DNA from: Piscicola geometra
Taxonomy: Eukaryota > Annelida > Clitellata > Hirudinida > Piscicolidae
Length of the DNA: 64,000 nucleotides
Reading direction: 5' to 3'
NCBI GenBank assembly: GCA_943735955.1
Contig: OX030959.1
Location: 4,916,241 to 4,980,240, forward strand
In this document: one piece after another, positions 1 through 14,588 of the stretch
How the letters are laid out: the number at the start of each line of letters is the position of its first letter
Numbering within the stretch: the first letter of the stretch is position 1
Translations under genes and position numbers: made by a program
Notes under the pieces: model-generated
Database searches by the model: none
Seen by the model: the letters and a program-made list of their open reading frames with translations, nothing else
Told to the model about the DNA's origin: nothing

Positions 1-90
1 TGTATGCAATTATGCATGCAATTATGCATTCAATTATGTATGCAATTATGCATGCAATTATGCATGCAATTATGTATGCAATTATGCATG
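1..90. repeat. 12-bp tandem repeat (CAATTATGCATG-like)
   Basis: The left edge is built of repeated ATTATGCATGCA-type units with variants. The repeat runs off the window, so its full length is unknown. The units are partly self-complementary around TGCATGCA. Confidence 0.9.
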
Positions 91-293
91 CTTGATGACG
101 CACCTGTGGATCTTTCTTGATTCTCAGCATGAGAGGAACCAGAGAACTCAACTCCTTTACACTGGATGACAAGATAAATATCATAATCATCCCTACTACT
201 CATCATCAACCTATAGAACACCTATTATTGAGAAGATTAAGACTTGAGCTATGGTGCAAGGAAAATTCTATACTTAAAAATAATCTGAAGTAC

Positions 294-358
294 TTTCTGT
301 TCTTGAGCTCATCGTACTTTGCCTCAAAAGCCTCTGGGTCGTCAGCCAAGTCCGCCAT
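294..358 (-). CDS. possible first coding exon, unknown protein
   Basis: On the minus strand an ATG in an A-rich context (358) opens an acidic frame that begins MADLADDPEAFEAKYDEL and meets a possible GTACTT donor at 293. The frame stays open 5' of this ATG for about 38 more codons. Composition is protein-like (charged, probably helical), but I do not recognise the family and no partner exon is visible. It could be chance. Confidence 0.3.
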
Positions 359-560
359 TTTTTTCTTGGCACTTGCTGCAGACGCCTTCAGTTGAGAATT
401 GAGTGTTATTTGAGCCCATGGAGGTTTATTGGGACAGTTTGAGTTTAGCCATTTTAAAATGTCATTATACACCCATGATCAAATTTAAGTGATTTTTAAT
501 GATGAATGAGCAAGCGGGTACGACTTGTGTTATCTGACTGAAGCCTGCATTCTTTTCTAG

Positions 561-663
561 GACCTCTGTGAGTACTTCAGCTCCAGGGCAGTTTGGAAGG
601 CCACTGATCCTGTTGAAGAAGCAGAAACATTTCAAAAGCAGATAAAGGGCTGTGAAGAAATAA
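561..663 (+). CDS. possible internal exon, unknown protein
   Basis: A pyrimidine-rich acceptor (TTCTTTTCTAG) precedes 34 open codons beginning DLCEYFSSRAVWKATDPVEE, followed by a strong GTGAGT donor at 664. The exon starts in phase 0 and ends in phase 1. It looks like a helical coding segment. I cannot name the family or link it to another exon, and the candidate exon at 294-358 lies on the opposite strand, so the two are not one gene. Confidence 0.35.
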
Positions 664-1624
664 GTGAGTTTACTTTTTGAAATGAGTCTCACCCTAGAGA
701 GCTAATCAGCTGGTCTACATATCGATGCAGTTTGAATTCATGAGACATTATCTATCTTGGGTTTTTCTGGTGAATTTGATAAGTGTGAATCACTTCATTT
801 TTATTCTAAATATCATTTTTTTGATGTGTAAAACTATTAAACTTGGCCGCCTATTTTAAATAAATTTGAAAAAATAGCGCGAGAATGTAGGCTATGAGGC
901 ATAAGAAATGCATAAGATTTAAGTTTCTATGACTTCTATCTTATTGATGCATACATTTTATCAGCAAGAATAGGGAAGTTTGCAAGTTTAATGTAGCCGG
1001 AATTGAGACCTTCGAGATTGTTAATCTATTTTGAAAATAGTCTTTTCACACCCTTTCTATAGGATTTTGCAAAAAAGATTATTAGACGAAAAACTGGTTT
1101 ATTAATATTTTATTAAAATTGTTTTAAGTATTTGAAAGTTCGTTTTTAAATTTGAATGCATCATATACTTTAAGATTCCAACTTTGATAGCAACCAAAAC
1201 TTTTAACTTTTAGTGCTTGCTAAAAATTCACTTTAATTGGTTAAAAAATGTAATAATAAATTAAGTTTTATAAAAATATGTTTTTGTTATTAATATGTAA
1301 TCTATTACATTTTGAGTGTTTACTTTTAAATTAAAACTTCACTTTTAAGTATTTTTCTACTTTTTACAAATGAATTTGCGAAAAAATTAACGTTTTTTCA
1401 AAGCTGCAAGAAGTAATCAAGTAATAATTCATATTTATTGAATTTTTTGCTCAACTAAACTGCGTTCAAAAGTAATATAATTTAGTCACTAGCTTTGGGT
1501 CACTTGAATGAATGCACTATAGTATAGTATAGTATAGTGACTATACGATAGTGACTATCCATATTACAGTAATATGAACAGTAATATTATTACTGACATT
1601 ACTTTAGATCGCACAGTATCCACA
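664..1624. other. gene-free AT-rich stretch
   Basis: I see no convincing exon here. A short TATAG repeat (about 1517-1555) lies just upstream of URM1 and could fall in its promoter region; this is not established. Confidence 0.5.
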
Positions 1625-1921
1625 ATGAACATCACACTGGAATTCAGTGGAGGAGCAGAGTTGCTTTTTGACCATATGAAACGACACTCAGTCAGCCTAC
1701 CTTTATCAGACGATGCCTCTTGGGACATGGCCGGCTTGCTGAAATGGATCAAACTGAACCTCCTCAAAGAGAGTCCTGAACTCTTTTTGCAAGGTAATTC
1801 TGTTCGACCTGGCATTCTGGTGCTGATCAATGACCAAGATTGGGAATTATGTGGCAACCTTGACTACAAACTTCAAGAAAATGATGTGATTGTCTTCATA
1901 TCTACTCTTCACGGTGGATGA
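1625..1921 (+). CDS. URM1: ubiquitin-related modifier 1 (URM1)
   Basis: URM1 is the sulfur-carrier, ubiquitin-like protein that is thiocarboxylated at its C-terminal glycine and supplies sulfur for 2-thiolation of tRNA wobble uridine; it can also be conjugated to proteins. The single 98-residue frame keeps the family hallmarks: the N-terminal beta strand with FSGGAELLF, the central [17 protein letters not shown] segment, and the invariant C-terminal ISTLHGG that carries the thiocarboxylate. I chose the ATG at 1625 because it gives the usual family length (about 100 residues). An in-frame ATG at 1574 would add 17 residues that do not look conserved. No intron is seen. AATAAA follows at 1949-1954. 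Assignment is secure. Confidence 0.95.
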   Translation: MNITLEFSGGAELLFDHMKRHSVSLPLSDDASWDMAGLLKWIKLNLLKESPELFLQGNSVRPGILVLINDQDWELCGNLDYKLQENDVIVFISTLHGG

Positions 1922-3019
1922 AACAGCAATTTCTTCTTCTATTTTTTAAATAAAAACTGAATATGTTTTGCTTTTTCTATTTACAATATTAGAATCTTGT
2001 GTTGAAATTGTTCAAAAATAAATAAAACCACACCAATAATTAAATGAACAGTTAATATTATTCAAAAATCAATAAATTAAGAATTCTTACTTCAAACAAG
2101 TGTGCTTTGTCAAATAAAACAGCTTTCAAGCCAAAAATATAAATAACGGAAAGTTTAATGCATTCAAGAAGAAATAGCCATAATCATGAAGTTCTTCAAG
2201 TTTTTGCAATGCTATGCCTTTCAGGCAGTCTCAATAAATAAACTCAAAATGGAGTTTGAAAGAAGAAAGTGATGGTGGCGAGTGATGCTTGGGTAATATC
2301 TCCAAAAATTCAAAACTTTGCAATCTGCAGTGCACAGACTTCAAGTGGATTTAAGATTATTTTTAGTATTTCCAATGAATATGAGTGCTGATATGATGAC
2401 TCATGGAACAGAAGAGGCTATCCTGATCAAGATATCTGCTATTCTCTCAACACACCATACAGCCTGTTATTGGAAACAAATAAACACACTCACACACACA
2501 CGTTAATCAATCATAAGCGCAAACGCAAACACACATTAATTAATCACAAGCACATAAACACATACGTTGTTTAATCACAAACACACTTCAAAAATCCTAA
2601 ACACACACATGCAAACACACGACATGGAGAATATTTGAAATCATGGGATGATTAATTTGCTTAGGGGTTAATAGAGCTGAATATTGAGGTTACATAATCA
2701 ACTGCGTGACAGAGCTTCTGATGCAATTAAGAATGAGTCACTTTGTGAAATAATGATGATGCTGTCACATAATCACTCAAAAATACATCATTTATCACCC
2801 TGTCACACAATCAACTGCTAGCACTTCAGTGTTCTTTTTAATTAGGACAATTGAACACTATATTAGTATATTAATAATATTTACTTATATATTTTTTATT
2901 TATTAGATTCTTTTATATTATATACCAATTCAATTATATAATTAATAAGCAGAAATTCATGGGATTTTACCTAACAGAAGTATGGTCATATGTGAGTCAT
3001 AATTACGGCTATATACTGT

Positions 3020-3155
3020 TTGTATGTATGTATGTATGTATGTATGTATGTATGTATGTATGTATGTATGTATGTATGTATGTATGTATGTATGTATGTA
3101 TGTATGTATGTATGTATGTATGTATGTATTTATGTATGTATGTATATATGTATGT
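3020..3155. repeat. (TGTA)n microsatellite
   Basis: About 34 tandem TGTA units, interrupted only near the right end. It sits in a gene-free interval (1922-4547) where I see no other feature except the trinucleotide runs listed next. Confidence 0.98.
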
Positions 3156-3727
3156 TTCATATGAGAGATGAATCACCCAACAAACAGATGCAGTGACGTT
3201 AGCCTGCAAGAAAAATAGAAAACTAAATTATTAATTAATAATTCAAATAACATGACAAACAATACTTCTAATAATAATGATTAATTAAACTCAAAGTTCA
3301 ACTATTAAAGATTTATTCTTATGTGCGCAGACAAAATAATCACGTGCTTCCTAAATCTATATTTATTTATTTTTATTTATATATTTTTATTATTATTAAT
3401 CTCACTTTTGTCATTTTGCAATTTCTAGATGACGACGAGACGATGCCTAACATATGGCAAGAGGATTTTGCTTAGACGATGATAATGATGATCAGATAGA
3501 ATGAATCATATTGATTATTATGATGATTAATAAGATGAACAAGGTGATGATGATGATGATACAGTTGTAAAGCGTTATTAAAATCAAGAGATGATCTTTA
3601 ACCTTAGAACTATACAATTTACAGTCATCAACATCATCATCATCACAAGAGTGTTTACAGTCATCATCATCATCATCATCATCAAGTAACAGTCATGCTA
3701 GCATAGGAGAGGTTATAGTCCTTTCAA

Positions 3728-3770
<43 letters not shown>

Positions 3771-3772
3771 GT
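3728..3772. repeat. (GAT)n microsatellite
   Basis: A near-perfect run of GAT triplets. Shorter GAT/ATC runs lie at about 3548-3570 and 3664-3684. Confidence 0.95.
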
Positions 3773-3820
3773 GATTGCAACAAAAACATTGAAATGATAA
3801 CATAAGCATCATCTAGAGTG

Positions 3821-3867
<47 letters not shown>

Positions 3868-3868
3868 T

Positions 3869-3956
<88 letters not shown>
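3821..3956. repeat. (AGT)n microsatellite
   Basis: About 45 AGT triplets with one TGT interruption. A similar AGT array lies at 39810-39951. Confidence 0.98.
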
Positions 3957-4547
3957 AGATGATGGTGATGGTGATGGTAGTGGAATAGAGGAAAGAACTA
4001 ATTAATAATGTATATCTCAACAGACTTAAACACACCAATGTAATGAAATTACTCTATGAAAATGTCATTATGATAAGGATAATGATGATGATGATGAAAA
4101 GGTTTATGAAGATGATGATAATGATGGCTGTGGTGGTGATGATGATGATTATAATGGCTGTGGTGATGATGATAATGATGGTGGTAGTGGTGTTGGTGGG
4201 GCTTTCAGAGGCACTGAGTGATTATGTAGATGTGTGTTTTTGTGTTTGTATGTTAGTGTGTGAGAAAAGTCCGAATGAAAATAACTTTGAAGGATGCCTG
4301 CTGCTTAAATTTTCCTAGGTGAACAGGAGGAAGTGAGTCCTAATTGAGGTCAGTGTATTGCACATCTTCACACATACATTACACACTATGTAGAGTTCAA
4401 CTCCACAAGTATGCATATTTCAAAAACAGATTTAACAATATTCAATAAGTTAAACAAATTAAATTTACATCATTTGAATGTGGAAATCACTGGTAATTGA
4501 TCAATCAACTAGTCTACGATTTAATGAAAATTTAATTTTGAAAAATG

Positions 4548-5660
4548 CTAATTTAAAGTGTTTCCTTCAGGAAATAATTTGCACTTTTTTTGGTTGATGT
4601 GGTTAGAAATATTTGTCTGGAGGTTGAGAACATCCGTTTTGTTTTGTTCGAGAACAAGTGTCAGATGGTGGTTTTCATTCTTCAACTGCTTCACACGCTC
4701 CTCCAGGCTGGCGATCCTCTCCAGCTTCTTGGTGCGACACTTTCTGGCAGCATTTCTGTTCTTCTCCCTGCGTTGTTCCAGTCTCACCATCTCCTTGCCC
4801 TCTCTCTTCATGAACGCCTGTTCAGAGCTCGAGACTCTCTCATAATTTCTTTTCAGTGGTGAAGATTTGCCGCTATTGTAGTCAGTGTTTGAAGATGTGT
4901 TGCAGGGGTGATGGCATTGATTTGTATTGTTGTCAGGTGGATTGCTGACTGCTTGTGGATGGCTGCTACTCCTGTTATCAGGCTCGCTGTCATATTTAAG
5001 TGGGTGGCTTGTGGAAGATGAGCTGTTGGGCGAGCTGAGAGGGGAGTAGAAGGAAGTGGTTGATATGTTGCTGAATGGCTTGGCTTCATCTTGGGGAGAG
5101 ATACAAAATTGAGGGTTGTGATGCAATGGAGAGTTGATTGTCTGCTGTTTGTTGTCCTTATCAGAAGTAGAAAGGTTGATGGGAGTGGAGTTGAAAGAGT
5201 CACTCGAGGAGGAAGCAGTCACCATTGAAGGTGTTTCTGTCAGCTCAAAGTGTGCCTTGTATGGCGAAACAGGCGTCAAGGCTATGAATGAGGGAATATT
5301 TGGCTGACTTGCAATCCACAACTTGGTGTTGTTTTGTCTCTGCAGCTCCATGATGGCGTCTAAGAAGCCCTTGACATACGCTTCATGGTCTGACTCGGTG
5401 AGCGCTGAATTAGACAAGTAGACCGGAGTTGGAATTGGAGTTATTGGCAGTAGGAAGTTTTCTGATGGCGTTAAGTTGAAGAGAGTCCCTTTAAATTCTG
5501 GAGAAGGAAGTATTGTAGAGACGATGGGAGTGGTTTTACTCACCAGATTTGTGACATCCTTTCTTGGAGCACTCAACATTGTCGGGGTGTACTCTCGGAA
5601 CGTTGCCCGTGGCACTTTGCGTGTCTGGTTAAAATCCAGGCTTAATTTGGTCCGATCCAT
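4548..5660 (-). CDS. JUN: Jun-type AP-1 bZIP transcription factor
   Basis: One uninterrupted 370-codon frame. The C-terminal third carries a basic region (KNRNAARKCRTKKLERI) followed by a leucine zipper with heptad-spaced hydrophobics and the Jun-like ending NHINQ-K-C-LF. Near residues 85-112 is the Jun homology segment (ALTESDHEAYVKGFLDAIMEL), matching the EAY-GF--AL-EL block of vertebrate Jun. Upstream Ser-Pro/Thr-Pro sites (LPSPEF, TPSENF) lie where JNK phosphorylation sites occur in the family. The middle is Ser/Asn/Thr-rich and probably disordered. Jun dimerises with Jun, Fos or ATF proteins in the nucleus and binds TRE/CRE sites. Like vertebrate JUN the gene is intronless. One oddity: the residue that is serine in vertebrate Jun (AASKCR) is arginine here (AARKCR). 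Confidence 0.93.
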   Translation of the reverse strand: MDRTKLSLDFNQTRKVPRATFREYTPTMLSAPRKDVTNLVSKTTPIVSTILPSPEFKGTLFNLTPSENFLLPITPIPTPVYLSNSALTESDHEAYVKGFLDAIMELQRQNNTKLWIASQPNIPSFIALTPVSPYKAHFELTETPSMVTASSSSDSFNSTPINLSTSDKDNKQQTINSPLHHNPQFCISPQDEAKPFSNISTTSFYSPLSSPNSSSSTSHPLKYDSEPDNRSSSHPQAVSNPPDNNTNQCHHPCNTSSNTDYNSGKSSPLKRNYERVSSSEQAFMKREGKEMVRLEQRREKNRNAARKCRTKKLERIASLEERVKQLKNENHHLTLVLEQNKTDVLNLQTNISNHINQKKCKLFPEGNTLN

Positions 5661-5805
5661 GTTTTATGAAATTACACTTTTCTTGCAAAATCAAACTTAT
5701 TTATAAAAAATAATTAAGTTTTAATTTTTTAGTTTTACACAAAATTTTCTCTAAATTATGATTTACAAGCAGTGGCAAGATCAAACCGGTGTGGATCGGT
5801 GAAAA

Positions 5806-5977
5806 TGACTCAGCGAAAGAAACAGTTGCGAGTGCTGAATCGAGACGAAACTAAGAAGAATGTTTACAACTGCTCAACCTTTTAAAACGCCCTTACAAGC
5901 TGTTACGTCATACCATTTCATATTGGTTCATTACGAATGCAAGCGGGTCATGACGTCAGCCAAACTCTATCTATTGG
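5806..5977 (-). promoter_or_regulatory. JUN promoter with CRE, TRE and CCAAT motifs
   Basis: Within 320 bp 5' of the JUN ATG are: TGACTCA (5806-5812), TTACGTCA (5903-5910), CCAAT in gene orientation (5922-5926), a perfect TGACGTCA (5951-5958) and a second CCAAT (5973-5977). A TTTTAAAA element at about 5880-5887 could act as a TATA box, putting the TRE in the 5' UTR and the CRE/CCAAT boxes upstream. Vertebrate JUN is known to autoregulate through TRE/CRE-like sites beside a CCAAT box. Motif presence is seen; function is inference. Confidence 0.7.
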
Positions 5978-6525
5978 TCGTAAGTGTGTCACAGCTGACA
6001 GCTTTTCATGGGTGCTTACTCATTCCGGGAGGCTCGGAATGCAATCAATTCATCATCCATCCTCTTCCTCCTCCTCCTCCTTCTCCTTCTCTTCCTCCTC
6101 TTCTTCTTCTTCCTCTTCCTTCTCCTCATTCCTACACCAGCTCATCTTGCTGAAGCGACTCGATGTAGCATGGATACTCAACTAAGCAATTGAGACAGAC
6201 TATGTGATGACTATGTGATGACTACGTGATACTGTCAGTGTGGTGGCAGTGTTGTGCCAGTGTTGTTCCAGTGTGTGGACTGGGCGTCAGGTGGACAATG
6301 ATTACTTGAGCAATGCTCATGCGTAGGTGCTTGGAGAATAAAGCTTCAAGAATTTTATACATTCAAGGTCTGCTTCTAAGCCATATACAGTTACTTCATA
6401 TAGAGTTTAATAATATCATTAAGTGGCTCCTTAATAAACTTCCATGAGAAACAAGTTTTTGAAGTTGTTTTTGAGACGGAGAATCTCTTATTTGTTGTTT
6501 GTGAGAAACATAATAAAAATAAGAC

Positions 6526-9324
<2,799 letters not shown>

Positions 9325-9334
9325 CTTCCTTTTT
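9325..9334 (+). promoter_or_regulatory. 5' TOP-like pyrimidine tract of RPLP1
   Basis: CTTCCTTTTT preceded by GG lies about 50 bp 5' of the RPLP1 start codon. Ribosomal protein mRNAs typically begin with C and a pyrimidine run (5' TOP), so this is the probable transcription start. Confidence 0.55.
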
Positions 9335-9381
9335 ACCGTAAATATCGTTCGTGTTATTTCACGTTGCTAAAGACTGATAAA

Positions 9382-10074
9382 ATGACCAATACCAACGAAC
9401 TTGCATGCTCTTATGCAGCTCTCATCCTTGCTAGTGGAGGAGCTGAAATTACGGTAACTGTTTTCTGACATACTTTTTTATTATTTGTTCGCTATTTAGG
9501 CCAAAGAATAAAATCTTAAATCTAGTTATCTTTTTAAATAATATTTATTTCCATTTAAAAGTAAAGTTTTTAGGAATAAATTTTAGAATGAAATTTTCAG
9601 CCACTATCTTGCCCTTTCAGGCCGATAGCCTTGGAAAGCTGATCAAGTCAGCCAAAGTCACTGTTGAATCTTATTGGCCAAGTGAGCTTATTTTACATTT
9701 CTTAGGAAGACTTCTTCAATACCTTAAAATCTCTAAATAATATTTTAATAATTCAAAACATTGAAATAGTGTTGTTTTTTTCAGCTTTATTTGCCAAGGC
9801 TCTGAGTGGAGTTGACATCAAGAGCCTGATTGAGTCAGCCGGATCTGCAGCACCAGCTTCAGCTGCTCCTGTGGCTGCCGCTGTTGTTGAGGATAGCAAG
9901 GTAGCTGCCAAGGAAGAGAAGAAGGAGGAGTCAGAGGAGGAAGAAGATGGAGACATGGGCTTCGGTTTGTTTTACAACTGGCATTAAATTTCGAATACAT
10001 AAAAAATTTGAATGTTTATCAATGATAATTTATAAAATTCTTTTTTTGATCCTTTTACAGGTCTCTTTGATTAA
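9382..10074 (+). CDS. RPLP1: 60S acidic ribosomal protein P1
   Basis: Four exons: 9382-9453, 9621-9681, 9785-9964, 10061-10074; total 327 nt, 108 residues. RPLP1 is part of the ribosomal stalk (P0 with P1/P2 dimers) that recruits and activates translation factors. The N-terminal helix begins [12 protein letters not shown], the middle reads [17 protein letters not shown], then an Ala-rich hinge and an acidic EEKKEE tract precede the diagnostic C-terminal DMGFGLFD. The last four residues depend on a 14-nt terminal coding exon; without it the frame would read past FG into intron. AATAAA follows at 10115-10120. It is the first of three closely spaced plus-strand genes. Secure. Confidence 0.96.
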
Positions 10075-10801
10075 AGAACTCATATTTGATTTGAAGTCTG
10101 CCTTTAATGATTAGAATAAAGTTTAATCTCTTCAGAAAATGTTAATAAAAAAAAGAAAAAATTGCGTGAAAAAATACCCTAGATTATTCTCTTTATTCTA
10201 ATTAATTTAAATATATTTTAATATTTAAAATAAGCCTATTTTAAACTAACATCTAGAAAACACCATTAAGTTTATTTTTAAATACCCTAGATTAAATAGT
10301 TTTTACCAGCTTCCTTGACGTAAAACATCCCTTCAAATGTATTTAAAGTCCTTGTGTTTTTAGATCTGATTTCAACTCCTAACAGTTTTATATGTTCTAA
10401 ATACTGTAAATTAATCTTAAAGTAAAATAATATAGGACCTATATTCAGAAATGAAAATAAATAGAAACCATATTTTCTAGCTTTAGCTTTTTGTAGCTTA
10501 GGTAGCTAGCGTATCGATGCGTAGTTGTCAATTAACGGAACCTTTCGCAGTCTTCACCTTGAAAGACCTCTTTTGGAGAAAATCGCAACTTTACGAATTC
10601 CAGCAATGGAAATTTGTATGAGATATTTGCACTAAGTCTGAGTGGCTGCTACGTTAACTGTTAACGGTTAACAACTGTTCCTTATTGAAGACTGCTGCCT
10701 TGGTGACTTGACGTTCCAAATGAAAATAAAATATAATTTTAAATTAGGCAGCTTTGAAAAATAAATAGAGAAAAAACTTTAAACTAAAACAATTTAACTA
10801 A

Positions 10802-13800
10802 ATGGAGGGAAAAGCAATGAGTGGAGTGAAGTGGCAGGTGCAGGAAGTGGATGGCAGATGGAATGATTACCCAGCAGAGTTGAGTCATCTGCTGGAACAA
10901 GCAAGGCAGGCAGGCAAGATGAGAGTGAGGATGGACAAGAATTGTGAGGTTGACATGGCTGCCATGCTGCAACTGCAGACTCAGAGACATCCCAGGAGAC
11001 TGAAAAGAGTTTTCATAGACGCCAGTAACCATAACGGAGCTGCCCTCTTCTCTAATGATTTGTATGGCAGTGTTCAACAGAATGCATTTCCAACTGCTAC
11101 AATTTTGAAGAATGCTGGCGTAGATACTCAGGAGAATGGGTAAGTTATCTGGCATTTGCATTTCGCCTTCTTCTAACACACATTTATTATAAAATATCTC
11201 ATTTCGTAGCTTTTAAAATATGACCAACCCTTCAAGGATGACTTTGATGTACACTAACAAAGGAAATTACAACCGTAAGCGTCGAGGTATTTGACAATGT
11301 TTGCCATCAATTTTCTCTTTTTCTTGTTTATAAAATGCATTTATAATCTCACTATGCTGCAATGTCTACTCTCCTTGAATCACAGATGGGCATGATCATA
11401 AGAAACAAGGAGCAAAGATAATGAAGGTGGACAACAATAATAATAATAACAACAACAACAACAACTGCACTAGTAATACTTCAAACAATGTTAATACCTC
11501 CCCCAACGACCTAACACAACAACCTCTTCACTTTACTCCTTCCTTCAACCCTCCATCTCCCAACTTATTGAGCCTGCAGACCCAACTCAATGAGTGCACC
11601 ATACAACCACTCGACACAGCACACACTCTTAACGCTTTTCTGCAGCATCAACAACAACAAAAGCAACAAGTGCAACAGCATCATATTATAGAAAATCAAA
11701 AGAGAGTCTATATACAAAAAAAACTCCAACAACGACAACTACTACACAACATCCAACAACAGCAACAATTACAAAAGCTTCAACAACAACAACAACAAAA
11801 ACGACAACAGTTGGATAACTCCACACCCTTATTACTTCCTCATCTTTCAATCACACAAAAGAGACACCCGAACCTCTTTGCAGCACTTCCTCCGGACCAC
11901 CTCTTCCACACTTCAGACGCCCTCCAATCCACGCAACCTCCACAGCCTTCCATCCACTTCTCTCCACCCTTCTCAACATTCCAGCAGCAACAACCACCCC
12001 CCAAGTCAGCCCTCTACCGACCACTCAAGCACCCCTACTGGCATTTGAAACAACCCTTTCCAGCACATCTTTCCCAGCGCCTTCACTTCCTTCCCTCCCT
12101 CATGCAACCCACCTCACCATCACAACTTCCTCTGTGCCAGAAGATCGTCCTCGACGACTGCAACCCCCATCTCCTGCACCTCTGGGGTGGCTTTAATTAA
12201 CATTTACAAATTAATCATGATAAATTCAAAACGATTTTCACATACACAAACTTTGTCTACATTTCATACTACATTAACTGCCATCACCACCAGATCCCAA
12301 ATGCTTTGGCTTCTTGATGAGTCACAACTTCCTCAGGCCTGCCCATGAGGGTCTAGATGAGGTGCTATATTTAATAAACATCATCATCATCATCATTATC
12401 ATCACAATCATTATCATCATCGTTATCATTATCATCATCATTATAATCATAATCATCATCATCATCATTATCATCACAATCATTATCATCATCGTTATCA
12501 TTATCATTATCATCATAATCATCATCATCATCATTATCATCACAATCATCATCATCATATATTTTAATACATCATCATCCCTCATCCAGACTTCATCCCA
12601 TCCATACCAATTCTCATCTATTTATTTAATCATCATCATTACTCACACTACGTCGCCTTCCCTCCCTCTCCTCCCAAGATTTGCCCCATCTGCCTGGACG
12701 ACCTCAAGTCTCAGTCGCCCTACACCGAAACGACGCACGATGAATCGTCGTACGACGAGGTGTACCAGGGCGGGAATGGAGGCGGAGTGCTGGAGATGAG
12801 CAAGTGCCAACACCGCTTCCACTTCCAGTGCCTTAGGACCATGTACGAGAGTGGAAACAAGGTGAGGATGATTGTGATGGATGCTTTGAAAATGATAAAG
12901 TCATCTTACCACACCAATTCTCATTGTCTTTTCATCCTCATCAGCTGATTGCCATTCCACTAAAACAACAAACAGTCCTTTTACCACCGCAGCATCACAC
13001 CTCACCCCTCTTCATCACCATTCGATCCCTACCTCACCCACCCACCACACAACACCACTTAACTCCAGGACGGCTCTATACAGTGTCCCCAATGCAAGAA
13101 CATCCATGGCACCAAGCATGGAAACTGTCCAGCTGGAGTGATGGAGGTGCTGTACAGAAGGGGTGCCCTTCCAGGTTTCCCTGACAGCCACTTCCTCATC
13201 GATATCTCTTACCACGTGTACCCTGGCATTCAGGTGTTGAAGGCAGGGTGGTGGGCAAGGTTATTGTGCAAGAATTGCAGCATAGTGGTTGTATATGTTG
13301 TTTGTACTCGTTTTGGATGTGTTCTTATGTAATTTTGAATGCTTTAGACAAACATTAAGCATTTTTAACATGGTTTCGAGCTAATTATTCATAAAATTTT
13401 CAGTCGTCGAACCATCCGAGCCCTGGTCTCCCTTTCAGCACACACGGCTTCCCCAGGCATGGCTACCTGCCAGGAACCGCCAAAGGTTTAAAGGTAAGCT
13501 CTCTTCCGTCTTATCTTTCGACATGCATTTTCTCATATATTTTTCGACGTAATTCAAAATTGTTAGCTCCACGAGTCATTATAGTTTTTTTAGTTTTTTC
13601 ACCATCACTTCACAGGTCCTAAAGTTACTGAAGGAGGCGTGGCAAAGACGACTGACCTTCACCGTTGGAACATCCGCAACCACTGGAGCCGACAACACAG
13701 TCATCTGGAACGAGATCCACCACAAGACCGAGATCCTCAACTCACGAGGGCATGGATATCCCGACCCTAATTACCTGGATAATGTGCTTGAGGAGTTGGC

Positions 13801-13993
13801 ATCTCAGGGAGTGGTTGATGAGGATGCTGCAAGGCGAGAGGCGGGTGGTGGAGGTGCATTAGAGAGGGATGGTAGTGGTTCTGTGGTTCGTGCTGAGGTT
13901 TGTGACTTTGTAGGTGCTGAAGGGAATGTGAATGTGGTTGGGGCTTGCGACATGACCGATGGGGTTGGTTGCAGTGGATTTGGTCGCATGTGA
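10802..13993 (+). CDS. DTX: deltex-type E3 ubiquitin ligase
   Basis: Exons: 10802-11139, 11237-11286, 11386-(3' end uncertain, not beyond 12200), 12679-12861, 13069-13233, 13404-13493, 13616-13993. Deltex proteins regulate Notch and attach ubiquitin through a RING. Exon 1 encodes a single WWE domain (starts [16 protein letters not shown]). Exon 3 encodes a poly-Asn then Gln/His/Pro-rich linker. Exons 4-5 hold the [12 protein letters not shown], then [11 protein letters not shown], then [10 protein letters not shown]. Exons 5-7 make the deltex C-terminal domain ([54 protein letters not shown]). All junctions except exon 3-4 match in phase. The exon 3 donor cannot be fixed: the RING exon begins in phase 0 and candidate donors include AAG|GTGGAC at 11427. 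Vertebrate DTX1/2/4 carry two WWE repeats; I see only one. The tail after DTC is Gly/Val-rich and unlike the family. Confidence 0.92.
12375..12560. repeat. (ATC/ATT)n array in deltex intron 3
   Basis: Imperfect ATC/ATT triplets organised into longer blocks (ATCATCACAATCATTATCATC... recurs). It lies between the Gln-rich exon and the RING exon and keeps frames open on both strands, producing meaningless Ile- or Met-rich ORFs. Confidence 0.95.
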
Positions 13994-14588
13994 TGGAGTT
14001 TGAGAATTAGTCACATGTGATTCTCACATTAGATTGTTCACCACTTAGTGATGCGTGCCTCACTGCAGTTGTTAATAATTATAATGATAATAATAACAAT
14101 AATAATAGTAATAATAACACTCTTTCGAAGTGGTTTGATTAGGCTTTTGTGAAATGTTGCCTTGAAGACTTTGATCGCATGCTAACGTTGTAGAGACACC
14201 ATTAAAGATTTCAAGTCCATGGCGGTATCAATGTTTAAAGTTTTTAGAGGGTTATTTCACTGTTCATTAACAATTCTGATCGCCTATGAAATTGAAATTC
14301 TGTAAAATTCAAACGTTTTTTCAAACTAAAACATTGTATTTTTCTGTAATTATACTAGTTCGAAATTATATGAAAAAAAAATGCTAATTTTGTTTCAGTA
14401 AAATAATTTTTTGGGGTAAAGAGTTGTATTTTCATTATTATTATGAATAATTAGGAAATGTTTAACTGTATGACTCCAAATGAAACTATTAAAAGTGGAG
14501 GGTTCAAAGTTCTAAGTTCATCCAAAGTTGTGTTAAAAACTTTGACAATTCGTTTTACAAGCATTTTATGTCTTTTCACTTTGGCAAA

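Noticed and set aside
1574..1624. URM1 start at the upstream ATG 1574
   Set aside because: Would add 17 residues absent from the family; the ATG at 1625 gives the canonical length and N-terminal strand.
2396..2404. Palindromic AP-1 site ATGACTCAT
   Set aside because: Isolated in a gene-free region; several TGACTCA matches are expected by chance in this length.
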